NCBI GenBank assembly: GCA_014379795.1
Contig: JACMLC010000563.1
Coordinates: 1 to 9,783 of the forward strand
DNA length: 9,783 bases
Source: Pyrinomonadaceae bacterium
GTDB taxonomy: Bacteria; Acidobacteriota; Blastocatellia; Pyrinomonadales; Pyrinomonadaceae
Direction: 5' to 3'
Shown here: positions 8,786 to 9,783 of the stretch, piece by piece
Numbering within the stretch: position 1 is the first letter of the stretch
How the letters are laid out: the number at the start of each line of letters is the position of its first letter
The notes under the pieces: generated by a model
Databases searched by the model: none
Told to the model about the DNA's origin: nothing
What the model saw: only the letters and a program-made list of their open reading frames with translations
Position numbers and translations under genes: made by a program

Positions 8786-8793
8786 CAACAAAA

Positions 8794-9783
8794 GTGAAAC
8801 GATACTTCGTTTGCGCGCTCGTCCTCGCGCTGCTTTTTTCGGCGGCCACTGCCGTCACGACAGCGCAAACCAGCCGCGCCACCATTCGCGGCATCGTCAA
8901 AGACCCGAACGGCGCTGTGATTCCGGGCGCGCAGTTGAAATTAATCAACGAAGAGACGCAGGAAACGCGCACCACGCAGAGCGGCACAGAGGGCGAGTTC
9001 GCTTTTAGCTCGCTCCTGCCCGGCTCATATCGTCTGGAAATCTCTGCCACAGGCTTTGCGAACTTTACCAGAGAGAACATCGTGCTTCAGGTCAATCAGG
9101 AACTCAGGCTTGATGCTCCATTGGCTGTCGGGGGTGTTGTGACCGCCGATTACATCAGCGATACGCTTCCCAGCCCGTTAAAAAAAGATTCGGCAGCCCT
9201 CGGAACGGTGATTGATAACCGGCAAGTGACGGGCTTGCCACTCGACGGTCGCAACTTTTTTGAATTGAACTTGCTCGTCCCCGGCGCAGTGCCAGCAGCG
9301 CAAGGCTCTGCCGGAAGCGTACGCGGCGATTTTTCTTTCAGCGTCAACGGAGCGCGCGAGGATTCAAACAATTTCCTGCTCGACGGAGTTTATAACGTAG
9401 ACCCGAAGCTCAATACTTTCGGCGTCCGCCCTTCCGTTGATGCGATACGCGAATACGAGATGCTGACCAGCACTTACGATGCTTCGTTCGGGCGCAATCC
9501 GGGCGCGCAGGTCAACGTCGTCTTAAAATCCGGCTCCAACGATTTTCACGGCTCGGTCTTTGAGTTTTTCCGCAACGGCGCGCTCGACGCACGCAACTTT
9601 TTCGCGCCCGCAGATGAAGCCAAGCCGAAATATCAGAGAAATCAATTCGGCTTTTCGTTCGGTGGGCCAATTAAAAGGAATAAAACATTCTTCTTTGTTG
9701 ATTATGAAGCCACGCGTGCGCGCGAAGGCATCACGCGCATCGCGAACGTGCCGACACTGCTTGAGCGCGCGGGCGATTTTTCG
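8794..9783 (+). CDS. TonB-dependent receptor, Oar-like, N-terminal 330 residues (runs off window)
   Basis: The open frame from GTG 8794 continues without a stop to the last base. The signal peptide is MKRYFVCALVLALLFSAATA followed by VTTAQ, with likely cleavage before Q25. A carboxypeptidase-regulatory-like domain covers about residues 27-110 (RATIRGIVKDPNGAVIPGAQ, GEFAFSSLLPGSYRLEI). Plug motifs follow: LPLDGRNF (148-155), FSVNGARED, FLLDGVYN (194-201), SFGRNPGAQVNVVLKSGSND (231-250) and FHGSVFEFFRNG. The barrel begins with DARNFF, QRNQFGFSFGGPIKRNKTFF and the ERAGDFS motif. It is a paralogue of the receptor at 5352-8501, transcribed divergently. GRNPGAQ replaces the GRNSGGQ of the partner. 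Ligand unknown; roughly two thirds of the protein is probably missing. Confidence 0.92.
   Translation, partial: MKRYFVCALVLALLFSAATAVTTAQTSRATIRGIVKDPNGAVIPGAQLKLINEETQETRTTQSGTEGEFAFSSLLPGSYRLEISATGFANFTRENIVLQVNQELRLDAPLAVGGVVTADYISDTLPSPLKKDSAALGTVIDNRQVTGLPLDGRNFFELNLLVPGAVPAAQGSAGSVRGDFSFSVNGAREDSNNFLLDGVYNVDPKLNTFGVRPSVDAIREYEMLTSTYDASFGRNPGAQVNVVLKSGSNDFHGSVFEFFRNGALDARNFFAPADEAKPKYQRNQFGFSFGGPIKRNKTFFFVDYEATRAREGITRIANVPTLLERAGDFS

Larger units (their letters stand above)
8502..8793. promoter_or_regulatory. Divergent control region between two TonB-dependent receptor genes
   Basis: This 292-bp stretch holds no gene and is visibly more AT-rich than the coding DNA around it. It must carry the promoters of both receptor genes. 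It contains the dyads and phased repeats listed separately, a -35-like TTGACA (8653-8658), an AT-rich TTGATAATAAG (8709-8719), and a Shine-Dalgarno at each end. A minus-strand promoter is not clear; TAATAT (rc of 8528-8533) is a possible -10 with only a poor, widely spaced TTGGTA upstream. Confidence 0.7.

Overview
The window looks like a chromosomal segment of an Acidobacteriota bacterium, perhaps of the Blastocatellia type. That is inferred mainly from two very large SusC/Oar-like TonB-dependent receptors with an N-terminal carboxypeptidase-regulatory-like domain and the LPL(N/D)GRN(Y/F) signature that is so abundant in this phylum. GC-rich codon use and TTG/GTG starts fit, but no rRNA or other marker gene is present, so the assignment is moderate.

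Layout. Positions 3-410 hold the C-terminal end of a GT4 glycosyltransferase cut by the window edge (+). At 565-1233 and 1296-4712 (+) lies a two-gene ABC transporter: a LolD/YbbA/MacB-type ATPase with a TTG start, and a 1138-residue FtsX/YbbP-like permease with about ten membrane segments. Convergent to it, 4795-5244 (-) encodes a small five-helix EamA/DMT-type membrane protein. Upstream of that on the same strand, 5352-8501 (-) is a complete TonB-dependent receptor with signal peptide and C-terminal Phe. Across a 292-bp divergent control region, 8794-9783 (+) is the first 330 residues of a second, paralogous receptor with a GTG start that runs off the window.

The most unusual content is not a protein. 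Four long quasi-palindromes of about 80-125 bp (415-540, 3231-3353, 4712-4790, 5259-5347) have different sequences but the same architecture: one arm is built of 7-9-nt purine-rich tandem units, followed by a short spacer and the inverted complement. In three of the four, each arm carries four or more GGG tracts with loops of at most 6 nt, so the palindrome pairs two potential G-quadruplexes on opposite strands. Three start at or next to stop codons and fill the gap to the next gene. The fourth lies inside the ABC permease gene, where it adds 41 in-frame codons at a predicted cytoplasmic linker. Two of the intergenic copies share an identical 10-nt head that begins with the stop codon of the adjacent gene.

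Functionally, the receptor pair would import or bind an unknown ligand at the outer membrane. The small EamA protein may be cotranscribed with the complete receptor. The ABC pair would be an inner-membrane, mechanotransmission-type system acting on lipids, lipoproteins or a periplasmic substrate. The substrates cannot be read from the sequence.
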